NCBI RefSeq assembly: GCF_946479885.1
Contig: NZ_CAMLHM010000022.1
Span: 1-54,129 of the forward strand
From: an uncultured Devosia sp.
GTDB taxonomy: Bacteria > Pseudomonadota > Alphaproteobacteria > Rhizobiales > Devosiaceae
Reading direction: 5' to 3'
DNA length: 54,129 nucleotides
The notes under the pieces are model-generated. The model searched no databases. It saw only the letters and a list, made by a program, of their open reading frames with translations, and was not told the origin of the DNA. Below are positions 1-8,412 of this stretch, one piece after another. The position numbers were made by a program, and so were the translations under genes. Every line of letters starts with the position of its first letter. The first letter of the stretch is position 1.

Positions 1-396
1 ATCATCGCCATGTCGATCTGGCAGGCCGTGGGCTTCCACATGGTGATCTGGCTGTCGGGCCTGCAGACCATCAGCCCCACGCTTTACGAAGCCTCGGCCA
101 TCGAGGGCGCCTCGGCCTGGCAGACCTTCCGCTATGTCACCTGGCCCGGCCTGCGCAACACGGCCGTGCTGGTGCTGATCGTCATCACCATGCAGGCCTT
201 CTCGCTGTTCAGCCAGATCGACGTGATGACCGGCGGCGGCCCGCTCGACTCCACCCAGACCATCGTCTTCCAGGCAGTCGAGCGCGGCTATGGCAAGCAG
301 GACATTTCGGGCGGCTCGACCATTTCGGTGGTGCTGTTCGTCATCGTGCTGTCGATTTCCTTCATCCAGCGCTGGCTCACCCGGGAGAAAAAGTGA
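1..396 (+). CDS. Carbohydrate ABC transporter permease, MalF/UgpA type (5' partial)
   Basis: This is the C-terminal part of an inner-membrane permease of a CUT1 carbohydrate importer. The frame is open from the first base, so the gene starts upstream of the window. The EAA loop that docks on the ATPase is visible (EASAIEGASAWQTF, then WPGLRNT), followed by hydrophobic segments (AVLVLIVITMQAF and ISVVLFVIVLSISFI) and a short basic cytoplasmic tail. The stop codon overlaps the start of the next permease, so the two are translationally coupled. Substrate cannot be read from the permease; the adjacent glycosidase suggests a glycoside or oligosaccharide. The periplasmic binding protein is presumably upstream. 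Confidence 0.93.
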   Translation: MIAMSIWQAVGFHMVIWLSGLQTISPTLYEASAIEGASAWQTFRYVTWPGLRNTAVLVLIVITMQAFSLFSQIDVMTGGGPLDSTQTIVFQAVERGYGKQDISGGSTISVVLFVIVLSISFIQRWLTREKK

Positions 397-1274
397 TGGC
401 CACCATCGCCGCCGACAATCACGGCCTGCGCCTCGCAGCGCGCTATGCGGTGTTGATCCTGATCGCCGTGATCTTCATCTTCCCGCTGATCTTCATGCTG
501 ATGTCGAGCCTCAAGCCCGATCAGCAATTGCTGACCGATACCGAGAGCCTGCGCGCCTTCCTGCCGGTGGGCGACATTTCGCTCGACAACTATTTCGCCG
601 CGTTCAGGCGCGCCCCGGTGGGACTGTTCGTGTTCAATTCAGTGCTGGTGACCGGTCTCACCGTGCTGCTGTCGCTGGCGGTCTGCTCGCTTGCCGCCTT
701 CGCCTTCGTCTTCATCGACTGGCGTGGTCGCGAATTGCTGCTGACGCTCATCCTCGCCACGCTGATCGTGCCGTTCGAGACCATCGCCATCCCGCTGCTG
801 CTGATCTCGGCGAACCTGCCCTGGATCGGGCTGGAGGGGATTACCCGCGGCTGGCTCAACTCCTACCAGGTGCAGATCGTCCCGTTCATTGCCGATGGCC
901 TGACGATTTTTTTGTTCGTGCAGTATTTCAAGGATTTGCCGGGCGAACTGATCGAAGCGGCGCGCGTGGAAGGCGCCAGCTGGGGCCAGATCTACCGCAA
1001 GGTGGTCATGCCGCTGGCCGGCCCGGTGCTGGCGACGGCGGCGATCCTCAAATTCCTCGCCATGTATAACCAGTATCTCTGGCCGCTGATGGTGGTGCAG
1101 CAGGAGAGCTACCGGCCGGTGATGGTGGGCCTGCAGTACTTCTTCCAGCTCAACCGCGCCTGGGGCGAGATCATGGCCTATCTCTCGCTCATTACCGTGC
1201 CGGTACTGGCCTTCTACCTTTTCCTGCAACGCGCTTTCATTGCCTCGATCGCCTCGACCGGCGTCAAGGGCTGA
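396..1274 (+). CDS. Carbohydrate ABC transporter permease, MalG/UgpE type
   Basis: This is the second inner-membrane permease subunit of the CUT1 importer. The protein is about 292 aa, with an N-terminal membrane segment (AVLILIAVIFIFPLIFMLMSSLKP is typical of MalG-like proteins) and an EAA loop EAARVEGASWGQIYRKVVMP. A GTG lies at 393 directly before the ATG at 396; I chose the ATG because its A is the last base of the preceding TGA, a normal coupled start. It is followed 12 bp later by the glycosidase gene in the same operon. Family assignment is secure; substrate is unknown. Confidence 0.94.
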   Translation: MATIAADNHGLRLAARYAVLILIAVIFIFPLIFMLMSSLKPDQQLLTDTESLRAFLPVGDISLDNYFAAFRRAPVGLFVFNSVLVTGLTVLLSLAVCSLAAFAFVFIDWRGRELLLTLILATLIVPFETIAIPLLLISANLPWIGLEGITRGWLNSYQVQIVPFIADGLTIFLFVQYFKDLPGELIEAARVEGASWGQIYRKVVMPLAGPVLATAAILKFLAMYNQYLWPLMVVQQESYRPVMVGLQYFFQLNRAWGEIMAYLSLITVPVLAFYLFLQRAFIASIASTGVKG

Positions 1275-1286
1275 CGGAGACTGACT

Positions 1287-2276
1287 ATGGTTATTGCCCT
1301 CAAAGACAAATGGATCTGGGACAGCTGGTACACCCATGACGGTGAGCGCTGGCATGGGTTTTTCCTCCAGGCCGACAAGAGCCTCGGCGACCCCGACCTG
1401 CGCCATTTCAACGTGTCACAGGGCCATGCCGTGTCGGACGACCTGGTGAACTGGACCCATCTGGGAACACACCTGAAGCCGAGTGAAACGTCCGCCTGGG
1501 ACGACTACACCACCTGGACCGGCTCGGTCACGCAGGACGATGCCGGCCTCTGGCACCTGTTCTATACCGGCAGCACGCGCGCCGAGCAGGGCCTGCGCCA
1601 GCGCATCGGCCATGCCACGTCGCGCGATCTGCACAATTGGCAGCGCGTCGGCACCGGCCTGGCGCTCGATCTGGTCGGCCCCAACGCCGGCACCTATGAA
1701 GTCGATCACGTCGGCCGTTGGCACGACCGGGCGATGCGCGATCCCTGGGTGATGCGCGATCCGGCGGGCCCGGGCTGGCTGATGTATTTCACCGCCCGCG
1801 TGCCTGACGCCGCCGAACCCAATGCCGGCGGCGCCATCGGCTTTGCTGCCTCGCCCGACCTGATGAGCTGGACGCTGCAACCCCCGGTATTCTCGGGCGG
1901 CTTCGGCCAGCTCGAAGTGCCTCAGGTCTTCCAGGTCGGCGACAAGTGGTATTGCCTGTTCTGCACCTCGAGCTTCCATTGGTCGGAGGACTATCGGCGC
2001 AGCAACCCGCAAAGCCCGGTCACCGGCAACCACTATCTCATTGCCGACGATCCGCGCGGTCCCTGGACGGTCGCTCCAGGCCCGTTCTTCGACGGCGCCG
2101 AGCCCTGCCGCCGCTATGCCGCGCGCATTGTCGAGACCGCCGACGGCCTGCGCATCCTGGGTTTTGCCGACAATGGCAAGGCCGATTTCGGTGGCTATGT
2201 CATGGATCCAGAACCGGTCGTCGTGGGCAGCGACGGCCTGCTCTCGGTGATCCCAATCGCAAACGCAGCGGAGTAA
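1287..2276 (+). CDS. Five-bladed beta-propeller glycosidase (GH32/GH43/GH68-like)
   Basis: This 329-aa soluble protein has no signal peptide, so it probably acts in the cytoplasm on the sugar brought in by the flanking importer. Three acidic motifs of the GH32/43/68 propeller fold are visible: WDSW with the likely nucleophile or base Asp12, the RDP motif with Asp152 (transition-state stabiliser) and EVPQ with Glu210 (likely acid). Blade-type repeats also occur (DDLVNWTHLG, SRDLHNWQRV, SPDLMSWTLQ). WDSW resembles the GH68/GH32 side more than GH43. A GGAG ribosome site lies 9 bases before the ATG. It sits between the permeases and the ATPase gene. Fructoside hydrolysis is plausible, but the exact specificity is inference. 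Confidence 0.8.
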   Translation: MVIALKDKWIWDSWYTHDGERWHGFFLQADKSLGDPDLRHFNVSQGHAVSDDLVNWTHLGTHLKPSETSAWDDYTTWTGSVTQDDAGLWHLFYTGSTRAEQGLRQRIGHATSRDLHNWQRVGTGLALDLVGPNAGTYEVDHVGRWHDRAMRDPWVMRDPAGPGWLMYFTARVPDAAEPNAGGAIGFAASPDLMSWTLQPPVFSGGFGQLEVPQVFQVGDKWYCLFCTSSFHWSEDYRRSNPQSPVTGNHYLIADDPRGPWTVAPGPFFDGAEPCRRYAARIVETADGLRILGFADNGKADFGGYVMDPEPVVVGSDGLLSVIPIANAAE

Positions 2277-2280
2277 CGCC

Positions 2281-3354
2281 ATGGCACGGGTATCGCTTGC
2301 CGGCATCAGGAAGAACTACGGCGCAGCCGAGATCATCAAGGGCGTCGATATCGAAATCGCCGATGGCGAATTCACCGTGTTCGTGGGTCCCTCCGGCTGC
2401 GGCAAGTCGACCCTGCTGCGCATGATCGCCGGACTTGAGGATATTTCTGGCGGCACGCTCACGATCGGCGAGCGGGTGGTCAACGACCTGCCGCCCAAGG
2501 ATCGCAGCATCGCCATGGTGTTCCAGAGCTATGCCATTTTTCCGCATATGACGGTGCGGGAAAACCTGGCTTTCGGCCTCACCATCGCCAATGCGCCCAA
2601 GGCCGAGAAGGACGCCAAGGTGGCCGAAGCGGCGCGCATCCTGCAGATGGAACACCTGCTGGAGCGTCGCCCCAGCCAGCTGTCGGGCGGCCAGCGCCAG
2701 CGTGTCGCCATCGGCCGGGCCATCGTGCGCAAGCCAGGGGTGTTCCTGTTCGACGAGCCGCTGTCCAATCTCGACGCAGCGCTACGCGTCGACATGCGCA
2801 TGGAGCTGGCCAAGCTGCATGCCGACCTCGGCGCGACGATGATTTACGTCACCCACGACCAGGTCGAAGCGATGACGCTGGCCGACAAGATCGTGGTGCT
2901 CAATGCCGGTATCGTGCAGCAGGTTGGCTCGCCGCTCGAACTTTATCACCACCCCGCCAACATCTTCGTGGCGAGCTTCATCGGCTCGCCCAAGATGAAC
3001 TTTCTCAAGGCGCGGGTCGAAGCCATCGACGCCAGCTCCATCACGGTGGGCTCGTCCGATCTGGGCCGGCTGGTTCTGCCCAAGGCCAAGGTCGCCGCTT
3101 CGGTGGGTGACGAGGTCACCGTCGGTATGCGGCCACATCACCTGACGCAGGGTGGCGCGCGGGACATGACCGGCCATGTGGCCCTGGTGGAGCGCCTCGG
3201 CAACGAAACCCTCACCGCCATCATCCTCGGTTCGGGCCAGCAGATCATCGCGGCTTTGCCAGGGGACGTCGAGGTAACGGCAGGCCAGGAACTGCATCTG
3301 GCAACACAAGCCGAGCGGGCCAGCCTGTTTCTGGCTGACGGAACGGCGGCCTAG
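2281..3354 (+). CDS. ABC transporter ATP-binding protein, UgpC/MsmK/MalK type
   Basis: ATPase subunit that energises the two upstream permeases. The 357-aa protein shows Walker A GPSGCGKST (residues 36-44), Q-loop Gln82, signature LSGGQRQR from residue 134, Walker B VFLFDEP (154-160) and H-loop THDQ (His192). The last 120 residues are the TOBE/OB-type regulatory domain typical of MalK relatives, including VGMRPHHL. A GGAG site lies 7 bases before the ATG and the gene starts 4 bp after the glycosidase stop. It appears to be the last gene of the first operon. Such ATPases are often shared between several CUT1 systems. Confidence 0.95.
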   Translation: MARVSLAGIRKNYGAAEIIKGVDIEIADGEFTVFVGPSGCGKSTLLRMIAGLEDISGGTLTIGERVVNDLPPKDRSIAMVFQSYAIFPHMTVRENLAFGLTIANAPKAEKDAKVAEAARILQMEHLLERRPSQLSGGQRQRVAIGRAIVRKPGVFLFDEPLSNLDAALRVDMRMELAKLHADLGATMIYVTHDQVEAMTLADKIVVLNAGIVQQVGSPLELYHHPANIFVASFIGSPKMNFLKARVEAIDASSITVGSSDLGRLVLPKAKVAASVGDEVTVGMRPHHLTQGGARDMTGHVALVERLGNETLTAIILGSGQQIIAALPGDVEVTAGQELHLATQAERASLFLADGTAA

Positions 3355-3619
3355 TCCCCGTCTTTATGCCAGATCGAGCGCGGCGGTCCTCGGGCTCCAG
3401 GACCGCGCGCCAAGCAAAAGTGCGTCCGAAAACCGCCGTTCCGCTTTCGGCGAGGTCGTGGTGGGACGCCTTTCGGCCGGGACCGCTGTCGGCCTCCAGC
3501 AATACACAACTCGAACAGCCGTTCTCGCCTGGTCGAATGTTAGTCCGCACGCGCGCTTGCGAAGAGCGGCGGTCGACGCGATCGAGTCCGCTTCGGACTC
3601 CGACCACGACCGTTCGTGC

Positions 3620-3635
3620 CTGAAATTTATTTCAG
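3620..3635. promoter_or_regulatory. Perfect palindrome CTGAAATTTATTTCAG, candidate operator
   Basis: The site is CTGAAAT-TT-ATTTCAG, a perfect 7-bp inverted repeat around TT in an AT-rich patch of an otherwise GC-rich sequence. It lies 24 bp upstream of a TTGACG -35 candidate. The operon encodes its own SorC/DeoR-type regulator (7411-8412), which makes this a good candidate operator, but binding is inferred only. Confidence 0.5.
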
Positions 3636-3659
3636 TATCAGATTTTTTGTGCAAGATTG

Positions 3660-3688
3660 TTGACGGCGGCTTCCGAACGATCTAACAC
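3660..3688 (+). promoter_or_regulatory. Candidate sigma70 promoter of the sugar catabolic operon
   Basis: TTGACG and TAACAC are separated by 17 bp. The -35 is good and the -10 is poor (three of six matches to TATAAT). It lies about 100 bp before the binding-protein start and is flanked by two dyads (3620-3635 and 3695-3716), consistent with regulated transcription. Confidence is limited because of the weak -10. Confidence 0.35.
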
Positions 3689-3694
3689 CAAGGC

Positions 3695-3716
3695 CGTTGC
3701 AATAAAATTCGCAACG
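3695..3716. promoter_or_regulatory. Dyad CGTTGC-N10-GCAACG, second candidate operator
   Basis: Six-base arms separated by an AT-rich 10-base centre lie just downstream of the proposed -10. The position suits an operator that blocks initiation or a leader hairpin. It has no sequence relation to the 3620 palindrome, so two regulators may act here, or only one site is real. Confidence 0.3.
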
Positions 3717-3785
3717 TGGGATTTCTTGCAGGTGAGCGGGAGGACGCTTGCCCCGACGCGGTCCCGATCAACCGGAGGAGAAACA

Positions 3786-4805
3786 ATGCACAATCTGAAG
3801 AGGGCTGCCGTCGTCACCGCCATGGCCGTCGGCCTTGCCGCCGCGGGCAACGGCCTTGCTCTGGCCCAGGAAGGCTTCCGCTGCGAGCCTGGCGAAACCT
3901 ATGTCATGAACGTCATGGTCTCGGCCCATCCCTACTGGGTGCCGGTGTACCAAGGCTTCAAGCAGGCCGCCGAGGCCATGGGCTGCGAGACGGTGTTTTC
4001 GGGTACGCCCGACTATGACATCACCAAGCAGATCGCCTCGTTCGAGCAGGACCTGATCAAGAAGCCGGCCGGCATCCTGCTGCATCCGATGCAGGCCGAC
4101 CCGTTCATCGAGCCGATCAACCGCGCCATCGAAGGCGGTGTCGACGTGGTGACCTTCGCGGCCGACTCGCCCAACTCCAAGCGCAGCGCCTACATCACCT
4201 CCGACAACGTTGCCGAGGCCACCTTCGCCGCCGAGGAAATCGTCAAGCAGGTTGGCGAGACCGGTCAGTATGCCGTGCTGGAAAACCCGGGCCAGAGCAA
4301 CCACGACCTGCGCGTGACAGCGCTCATCTCCTATATGGAAGAGCACTATCCGAACATGGAACTGGTGGGCCGCCAGGCGACCAACCAGGACAGCAACGCT
4401 GCCTACCTGGCGACAGCATCGATCCTGCAGGCCAATCCTGAACTCGATGCCATGTGGATCCCCGAGGCTGGCTCGGCAGAAGGTGCGGTAGCCGCCGTAC
4501 TCGAGGCCAACGCCAAGGTGCTGATCATGCATGCCGACGTGACCCCGGCGACGCTGGAACACATCAAGGCCGGCAATATCCACATGGCGCTGAACCCCAA
4601 CCAGGGCATGCAGGGCTTCATGGGCTTCATGGCTACCTTCATGGCGGCGCATCCGGACCTGTTCGATCCGTTCAACGACTACAAGGTGTCCGGCTACAAC
4701 CCCATGCAGATCCCCTTCGTGGACAACGGCTTTGCCGTCATCACCAAGGACAATGCCGCATCCTTCGATCTCGGCGCCTACATGGAAGGCCGCGACCCTA
4801 GCTAA
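3786..4805 (+). CDS. Sugar ABC transporter substrate-binding protein, RbsB type
   Basis: Periplasmic receptor that captures the substrate of the operon. The chosen ATG follows GGAGGAG by 6 bases and opens a clear Sec signal peptide: basic start, hydrophobic core, cleavage after GLALAQ. Longer reading to 3657 would bury this signal peptide, so I rejected it. The 339-aa product has the periplasmic binding protein type I fold seen in ribose and xylose receptors (VMVSAHPYWVPVYQGFKQAA, GILLHPMQADPFIEPINRA, then VTFAADSP). The next gene is the matching two-domain ATPase, behind an intercistronic hairpin that may allow higher receptor expression. The ligand is unknown. Confidence 0.93.
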   Translation: MHNLKRAAVVTAMAVGLAAAGNGLALAQEGFRCEPGETYVMNVMVSAHPYWVPVYQGFKQAAEAMGCETVFSGTPDYDITKQIASFEQDLIKKPAGILLHPMQADPFIEPINRAIEGGVDVVTFAADSPNSKRSAYITSDNVAEATFAAEEIVKQVGETGQYAVLENPGQSNHDLRVTALISYMEEHYPNMELVGRQATNQDSNAAYLATASILQANPELDAMWIPEAGSAEGAVAAVLEANAKVLIMHADVTPATLEHIKAGNIHMALNPNQGMQGFMGFMATFMAAHPDLFDPFNDYKVSGYNPMQIPFVDNGFAVITKDNAASFDLGAYMEGRDPS

Positions 4806-4833
4806 GGGCGGCCCACGATCTCTCCGAGACCAT

Positions 4834-4860
4834 CCTGCGCCGGCTTCCGGCCGGCGCAGG
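4834..4860 (+). other. Intercistronic hairpin between receptor and ATPase genes
   Basis: A perfect 11-bp stem (CCTGCGCCGGC and its complement) closes a 5-base loop TTCCG. There is no T-run, so it is not a standard intrinsic terminator. Hairpins of this kind after periplasmic receptor genes usually protect the upstream mRNA from 3' decay and give more receptor than transporter; that role here is inference. Confidence 0.6.
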
Positions 4861-4885
4861 CGACCCAGGGAATGCGAGTAACGAC

Positions 4886-6412
4886 ATGTCCGATGTCATG
4901 CTGAGGGTGAGCGAGCTGAGCAAGGCCTTTGGTCCTATCCAGGCCCTGCGCAACGTGCAGTTCGAGCTGCGGCGCGGCGAAATCCACGCGCTGGCAGGCG
5001 AGAACGGCGCGGGCAAGTCGACCCTGATGAACATCATCGACGGCATCCTGCAGCCCGACAGCGGCCAGATCATCCTTGACGGCAAGCCGGTGCGCATCGC
5101 GTCGCCCGCCGCGGCCCAGCGCCTTGGCATTGGCCTGGTGCATCAGGAAATCGCCCTCTGCCCCGATGTCACGGTCGCCGAGAACATCTTCATGGCTGCC
5201 ACCAATGCCAGCACGTCGCTGCTGGTGGACTACGCAGCCCTGCATCGCCGAGCGGCCGATATCCTGGCCGGGCTGGGTGACATCGATCCGGCCATGCTGG
5301 TGCGCAGCCTGTCCATCTCCCAGCAGCAGCTGGTCGAGATCGCCAAGGCACTGACGCTCGACTGCCGGGTGCTGATCCTGGACGAACCCACCGCCGCGCT
5401 GACCGAGAAGGAAGCCAAGGTGCTGTTCGCCATCATGCACCGGCTGGCGGGGCAGGGCATCGCCATCATCTACATCTCCCATCGCATGGCCGAGATCTTC
5501 GAGCATTGCGACCGCGTCTCGGTGTTCCGCGACGGGCAATATGTGGTGACCCACGAGGTAGCGGCGACGACGCCGACCGAGATCGTCAATGCCATGGTCG
5601 GGCGCGTCGTCGACAACCGCTACCCGCCCAAGCTGGGCGGCGACAGCATGGCGGGCGAGGCGATCCTCGAGGTCGTCAATCTATCGAGCCCCGGCCACTT
5701 CGTCGATGTGAGCTTCACGCTGCATCGTGGCGAAATCCTTGGGCTTGGCGGCCTGATCGGCGCCGGTCGCAGCGAGATCGTCAAAGGCATCTGCCGCATC
5801 GACGAGGCGGCGACAGGCTCGGTCAAGCTCAATGGCGAGCCGCTGACGCTGCGCCGCTACCAGGAAAGCATCGGGCTGGGCATCGTCTATCTGTCTGAGG
5901 ATCGCAAGGGCGACGGCCTGTTCCTCGACATGCCGATAGCGGCCAATGTCTCGGCGCTGCAACTGGGCCTGGTCAGCGCCGGGGGCATCATCGACGCCAG
6001 GCGCGAGGCACAGCTGGCCACCGAACTGGGGCGCCGGCTTAACCTGAAGTGCGGTCATGTCGGCCAGCCGGTCTCGTCGCTCTCGGGCGGCAATCAGCAG
6101 AAGGTGGCGATCGCCAAGATGCTGTCGGTAAGCCCCAAGGTGATTTTCCTCGACGAGCCGACGCGCGGCGTCGATGTCGGCGCCAAGCTCGAGATCCACC
6201 GCATTCTGCGCGATCTCGCTGCCAGCGGGGTCGGGATCATCATCATCTCGTCCGAACTCCCCGAACTCATCGGGGTCTGTGACCGCGTGCTCGTGGTGCG
6301 CGAGGGCAGGATCAACGGGGAAGTGGCTGGCGACGCCATGACCGAACAGAACATCATGTACCTGGCTTCGATCGATACCGACCCTGCCAGGGCCGAGGGA
6401 GCCAGAGCATGA
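4886..6412 (+). CDS. Sugar ABC transporter ATP-binding protein, RbsA/MglA type
   Basis: Two-domain ATPase of a CUT2 (ribose/galactose-type) importer, 508 aa. The N-terminal half has Walker A GENGAGKST (38-46), a signature SISQQQLVEIAKAL and Walker B RVLILDEPTAALTEKE. The C-terminal half has the degenerate Walker A usual for this family (GGLIGAGRSEIV), then LSGGNQQKVAIAKML and VIFLDEPTRGVDVGAK. The sequence is intact throughout. The stop overlaps the permease start by 4 bases (ATGA), so ATPase and permease are made together. Confidence 0.95.
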   Translation: MSDVMLRVSELSKAFGPIQALRNVQFELRRGEIHALAGENGAGKSTLMNIIDGILQPDSGQIILDGKPVRIASPAAAQRLGIGLVHQEIALCPDVTVAENIFMAATNASTSLLVDYAALHRRAADILAGLGDIDPAMLVRSLSISQQQLVEIAKALTLDCRVLILDEPTAALTEKEAKVLFAIMHRLAGQGIAIIYISHRMAEIFEHCDRVSVFRDGQYVVTHEVAATTPTEIVNAMVGRVVDNRYPPKLGGDSMAGEAILEVVNLSSPGHFVDVSFTLHRGEILGLGGLIGAGRSEIVKGICRIDEAATGSVKLNGEPLTLRRYQESIGLGIVYLSEDRKGDGLFLDMPIAANVSALQLGLVSAGGIIDARREAQLATELGRRLNLKCGHVGQPVSSLSGGNQQKVAIAKMLSVSPKVIFLDEPTRGVDVGAKLEIHRILRDLAASGVGIIIISSELPELIGVCDRVLVVREGRINGEVAGDAMTEQNIMYLASIDTDPARAEGARA

Positions 6413-7407
6413 CCATCGTACAGTCGGAAACCGCGGCGCCCGCGCTGGCGGCCAATTCCTCAGGCTGGCGGCGCCTCGCCGGCATGCGCGAGATTGGGCT
6501 GATCCTGATCATCCTGACGCTGTTCATCATCATGTCCTTCGCCTCGCCCTATTTCCTGAGCTGGGAAAACATGCGCGCCATGGCGATGGCCTTTGCCGTG
6601 GAAGGCATCGTGGTGGTCGGCATGACGATCCTGCTGATCTCGGGTGGCATCGACCTGTCGGTCGGCTCGGTCACGGCCCTCGCCATGGTCATCGCGGGCC
6701 TGCTGTTTCTCAACGGTGTCGATCCCTGGGTGGCGTCGGCGATCGCCATCGGTGCCTGCGCGGCGGTGGGCGCGACCATGGGCTTTTTCGTGACCCGCGT
6801 TGGCCTGCACCATTTCATCGTGTCGCTGGCCGCCATGGTGATTGCCCGCGGCGCCTGCCTGCTCGGCACCGGAGGGCGGCCGCTCGGCCTGTTCACGCTG
6901 CCCGCAGAGTTCAAGTTCATCGGCCAGGGCTCGATCGGGGTCGTCCCTGTCGTCATCGTGATCTTCGTGGTGGTCGTGGTCGCCTTCGACTTCATGCTCC
7001 GGCGCACCACCATGTTCCGCCGGGTCTTCTATACCGGCAGCAACGCCAAGGCCGCCGCCTATTCGGGCATCAACACCAGGAAGGTGACCTTTCTCACCAC
7101 CATGCTGTGCTCGACCCTCTGCGGCGTGGCCGGTGTCATCTACATGGCCCGCTTCGGCTCGGCGCAGCCCACCTTCGGCATGGGCATGGAACTCAACGTC
7201 ATCGCGGCGGCGGTGATCGGCGGCGCCAGTCTTTCGGGTGGATCGGGCACCATTCTCGGCGCCATCCTCGGGACGATCCTGCTTTCGGTGGTTTCGAGCT
7301 CGCTCGCCTTGCTCGACGTATCGGTCTACTGGCAGGACATTATCCGAGGATCGATCCTGCTGACGGCCGTGACCATCGACCACTATCTCAGCAAGCAGCG
7401 CAGGTGA
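6409..7407 (+). CDS. Sugar ABC transporter permease, RbsC type
   Basis: Inner-membrane channel of the CUT2 importer, 332 aa, with 8 to 10 hydrophobic segments. The family signature [10 protein letters not shown] is present, as is the C-terminal [18 protein letters not shown]. It is the only permease of the operon, so it probably works as a homodimer, unlike Lsr autoinducer systems, which carry two different permeases. A 4-base overlap couples it to the ATPase gene. Confidence 0.95.
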   Translation: MTIVQSETAAPALAANSSGWRRLAGMREIGLILIILTLFIIMSFASPYFLSWENMRAMAMAFAVEGIVVVGMTILLISGGIDLSVGSVTALAMVIAGLLFLNGVDPWVASAIAIGACAAVGATMGFFVTRVGLHHFIVSLAAMVIARGACLLGTGGRPLGLFTLPAEFKFIGQGSIGVVPVVIVIFVVVVVAFDFMLRRTTMFRRVFYTGSNAKAAAYSGINTRKVTFLTTMLCSTLCGVAGVIYMARFGSAQPTFGMGMELNVIAAAVIGGASLSGGSGTILGAILGTILLSVVSSSLALLDVSVYWQDIIRGSILLTAVTIDHYLSKQRR

Positions 7408-7410
7408 TCC

Positions 7411-8412
7411 ATGTTCAGGCGACTGGGTGACGAGATGACCGAAAACAGCGACTTCGAAGCCACGCGGCAGATCTACACGGTGCTGGTGATGCACTTTGTC
7501 GAGGGGCAGAAGCAGTCCGACATTGCCGAGGCGTTGAACCTGTCGACCTCCAAGGTAAACCGGCTGATCGCGCAGGGGCGGAAGCTCGGCATGGTGCGCA
7601 TCGAGATCGAGTCGCCGTTCCAGCGGCTGATGGAGATCGAGCGCCTGCTCAAGCAGGTGGCGCGGCTCGCCAGCGCCATCGTCGCGCCGACCGTGTCGGG
7701 CAATCTCGACACGACGCTCAAGCAGGTCGGGCGGGCTGCCGCCAACCACCTGCTGGAATCGCTGCGCGACGGCGACGTGATCGCCATTACCGGCGGCAAG
7801 GCGGTGAGCGCGGTGGTCGACAATCTTGAACCCGAGCGCGCCTTCGACGTGACCGTGGTGCCGCTGACCGGGGGCGTGCAGGGCAAATACTATACCGACG
7901 TCAATCACCTGGCCTCGCGCCTGGCGGAGCGGCTTGGCGGCTCGACGCACCTCGTGCACGCGCCGCTGTTTGCCGAGAGCCGCGAGCAGCGCGACATGCT
8001 GATGGAACTGGGCTCGGTGAAAGAGGCTTTCCAGCTGGCGCGGCAGGCGGCCATTGCCCTGGTGGGCATTGGCTCCATCCAGACGGCGGGCTCGAGCTAT
8101 TATGACCTCCATCCCGACTCCACCGCCGATCGCGAGCGCCTGATCAAGGGCGGCGTGGTCGCCGAATTCCTGGCCCATCTTATCGGCGAGGACGGCAAGG
8201 TGGCCGACTACAAGCTCAATTCCCGGCTCGTCGCGCTGGCGCCGAGCGACCTTGCCGGCTGCCCCAACGTCATCGGCGTGGCCGCCGGCGTCGAAAAGGT
8301 GCTGCCCATCCGCGCCGCCCTGCGCGGTGGCTATCTCAATTCGCTGGTGATCGACGAAGAAACCGCCGCCGGCGTCCTCGAAAAGATGGAGGCGCAGCAG
8401 AATGTTGCCTGA
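7411..8412 (+). CDS. SorC/DeoR-type sugar-sensing transcriptional regulator
   Basis: A 333-aa regulator with an N-terminal helix-turn-helix (QKQSDIAEALNLSTSKVNRLIAQGRK) and a C-terminal sugar-phosphate-binding domain of the SorC/CggR/LsrR class (DGDVIAITGGKAVSAVV, VVPLTGGVQG, ALVGIGSI). AGGTGA precedes the ATG at 7411; a second ATG at 7435 is also possible. Placed inside the operon between importer and enzymes, it probably binds the control region at 3620-3716 and responds to a phosphorylated intermediate made by the FGGY kinase. Activator or repressor action cannot be decided from sequence. Confidence 0.92.
   Translation: MFRRLGDEMTENSDFEATRQIYTVLVMHFVEGQKQSDIAEALNLSTSKVNRLIAQGRKLGMVRIEIESPFQRLMEIERLLKQVARLASAIVAPTVSGNLDTTLKQVGRAAANHLLESLRDGDVIAITGGKAVSAVVDNLEPERAFDVTVVPLTGGVQGKYYTDVNHLASRLAERLGGSTHLVHAPLFAESREQRDMLMELGSVKEAFQLARQAAIALVGIGSIQTAGSSYYDLHPDSTADRERLIKGGVVAEFLAHLIGEDGKVADYKLNSRLVALAPSDLAGCPNVIGVAAGVEKVLPIRAALRGGYLNSLVIDEETAAGVLEKMEAQQNVA

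Larger units (their letters stand above)
3355..3785. promoter_or_regulatory. 431-bp intergenic control region before the sugar catabolic operon
   Basis: I see no convincing gene here; open frames in several phases lack ribosome sites and family-like sequence. The left part (3584-3600) holds a small hairpin, GAGTCCG-CTT-CGGACTC, without a T-run. The right part turns AT-rich and carries a 16-bp palindrome (3620-3635), a sigma70-like pair TTGACG (3660-3665) and TAACAC (3683-3688) with a 17-bp spacer, and a second dyad CGTTGC-N10-GCAACG (3695-3716). It ends in a strong ribosome site, GGAGGAG. This is the expected place for transcription start and repressor control of the operon starting at 3786. 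Confidence 0.55.

Noticed and set aside
3366..3656. Short overlapping frames in the 3355-3785 gap
   Set aside because: Several frames of similar length on both strands, no ribosome sites, and sequence that looks like regulatory or decayed DNA.
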